Part shown: piece by piece, positions 45,338-45,351 of the stretch
How the letters are laid out: the number at the start of each line of letters is the position of its first letter
Numbering within the stretch: position 1 is the stretch's first letter
Origin: a virus
Strand: one strand, 5' to 3'
Virus record (IMG/VR): IMGVR_UViG_3300018421_000053
Location: 1-45,351 of that record
Length of the DNA stretch: 45,351 nucleotides
Notes under the pieces: generated by a model
Told to the model about the DNA's origin: nothing
What the model saw: only the letters and a program-made list of their open reading frames with translations
The model's database searches: none
Made by a program: the position numbers and the translations under genes

Positions 45338-45351
45338 TGGTGCCCTCTCCC
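45338..45351 (-). tRNA. 3' end of another tRNA, cut by right edge
   Basis: Encoded CCA, discriminator A and a 3' acceptor strand AGAGGGC; the rest lies outside the window. Confidence 0.6.

Noticed and set aside
1-45351. CRISPR arrays, insertion sequences, attachment sites or integrase
   Set aside because: No regular spaced repeats, transposase motifs or integrase signatures seen on either strand.

Overview
The window is about 45 kb of a large T4-like (tailed, myovirus-type) bacteriophage genome, A+T-rich and tightly packed, with almost every gene on the minus strand. The T4 core shows as a UvsW-type helicase, a gp41-type replicative helicase, a gp61-type primase, class Ia ribonucleotide reductase (NrdA/NrdB) with glutaredoxin, a PAAR spike tip, several virion proteins, and T4-style late promoters (TATAAATA). 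The host was probably a marine alphaproteobacterium. The phage carries a permuted two-piece tmRNA of the alphaproteobacterial kind, an alphaproteobacterial-looking ATP synthase subunit c, a DUF1127 protein, and small genes of the sort seen in pelagi- and cyanophages. No phage or host is named in the sequence, so this is inference.

Layout, left to right. 1-2.1 kb: start of a secreted, porin-like protein, the tmRNA locus with a tiny ORF inside its intervening segment, and a YqgE-like gene. 2.1-3.4 kb: a coupled operon of DUF1127-type small proteins and an F1Fo ATP synthase subunit c. 3.4-7.7 kb: PD-(D/E)XK-like protein, GMP reductase, ClpS, Hsp20, ribosomal protein bS21 and translation initiation factor IF-3. 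7.7-14 kb: a long membrane coiled-coil protein, SNase-like protein, P-loop kinase, SleB-type cell-wall hydrolase, HNH nuclease and small early genes. 14-22 kb: fibre-like virion protein, PAAR tip, glutaredoxin, nrdB, nrdA. 21-30 kb: virion and morphogenesis genes, a candidate nucleic-acid ligase-like protein and a Pol-beta-type nucleotidyltransferase. 30-40 kb: gp41, gp61, a virion protein, two-oxoglutarate oxygenase, a miniature PolIII-alpha-like protein, UvsW and an AAA+ ATPase. 40-45 kb: small early genes, a glycosyltransferase, a second oxygenase and a cluster of ten complete tRNAs plus one cut by the right edge.

Two promoter classes organise expression. A very regular sigma70 type (TTGACA, exactly 17 bp, TATATT-like) precedes replication and small early genes. 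A T4 late octamer precedes virion genes, the tmRNA, hsp20 and several enzymes. At seven genes the late octamer ends only 5-6 nt before the start codon, which predicts leaderless or nearly leaderless late mRNAs; elsewhere it lies about 20 nt up with a Shine-Dalgarno between.

Together the accessory genes point to a phage that remodels host translation (IF-3, bS21, tmRNA, tRNAs), proteolysis (ClpS, tmRNA tag), nucleotide supply (GMP reductase, NrdAB, glutaredoxin) and possibly membrane energetics (subunit c). The observations most worth following are the viral two-piece tmRNA with its nested ORF, the viral subunit c with an altered polar loop, the leaderless-late-mRNA pattern beside viral IF-3 and bS21, the 186-residue PolIII-alpha-like protein with all three catalytic aspartates, and a shared T4-capsid-targeting-like N-terminus on several enzymes.
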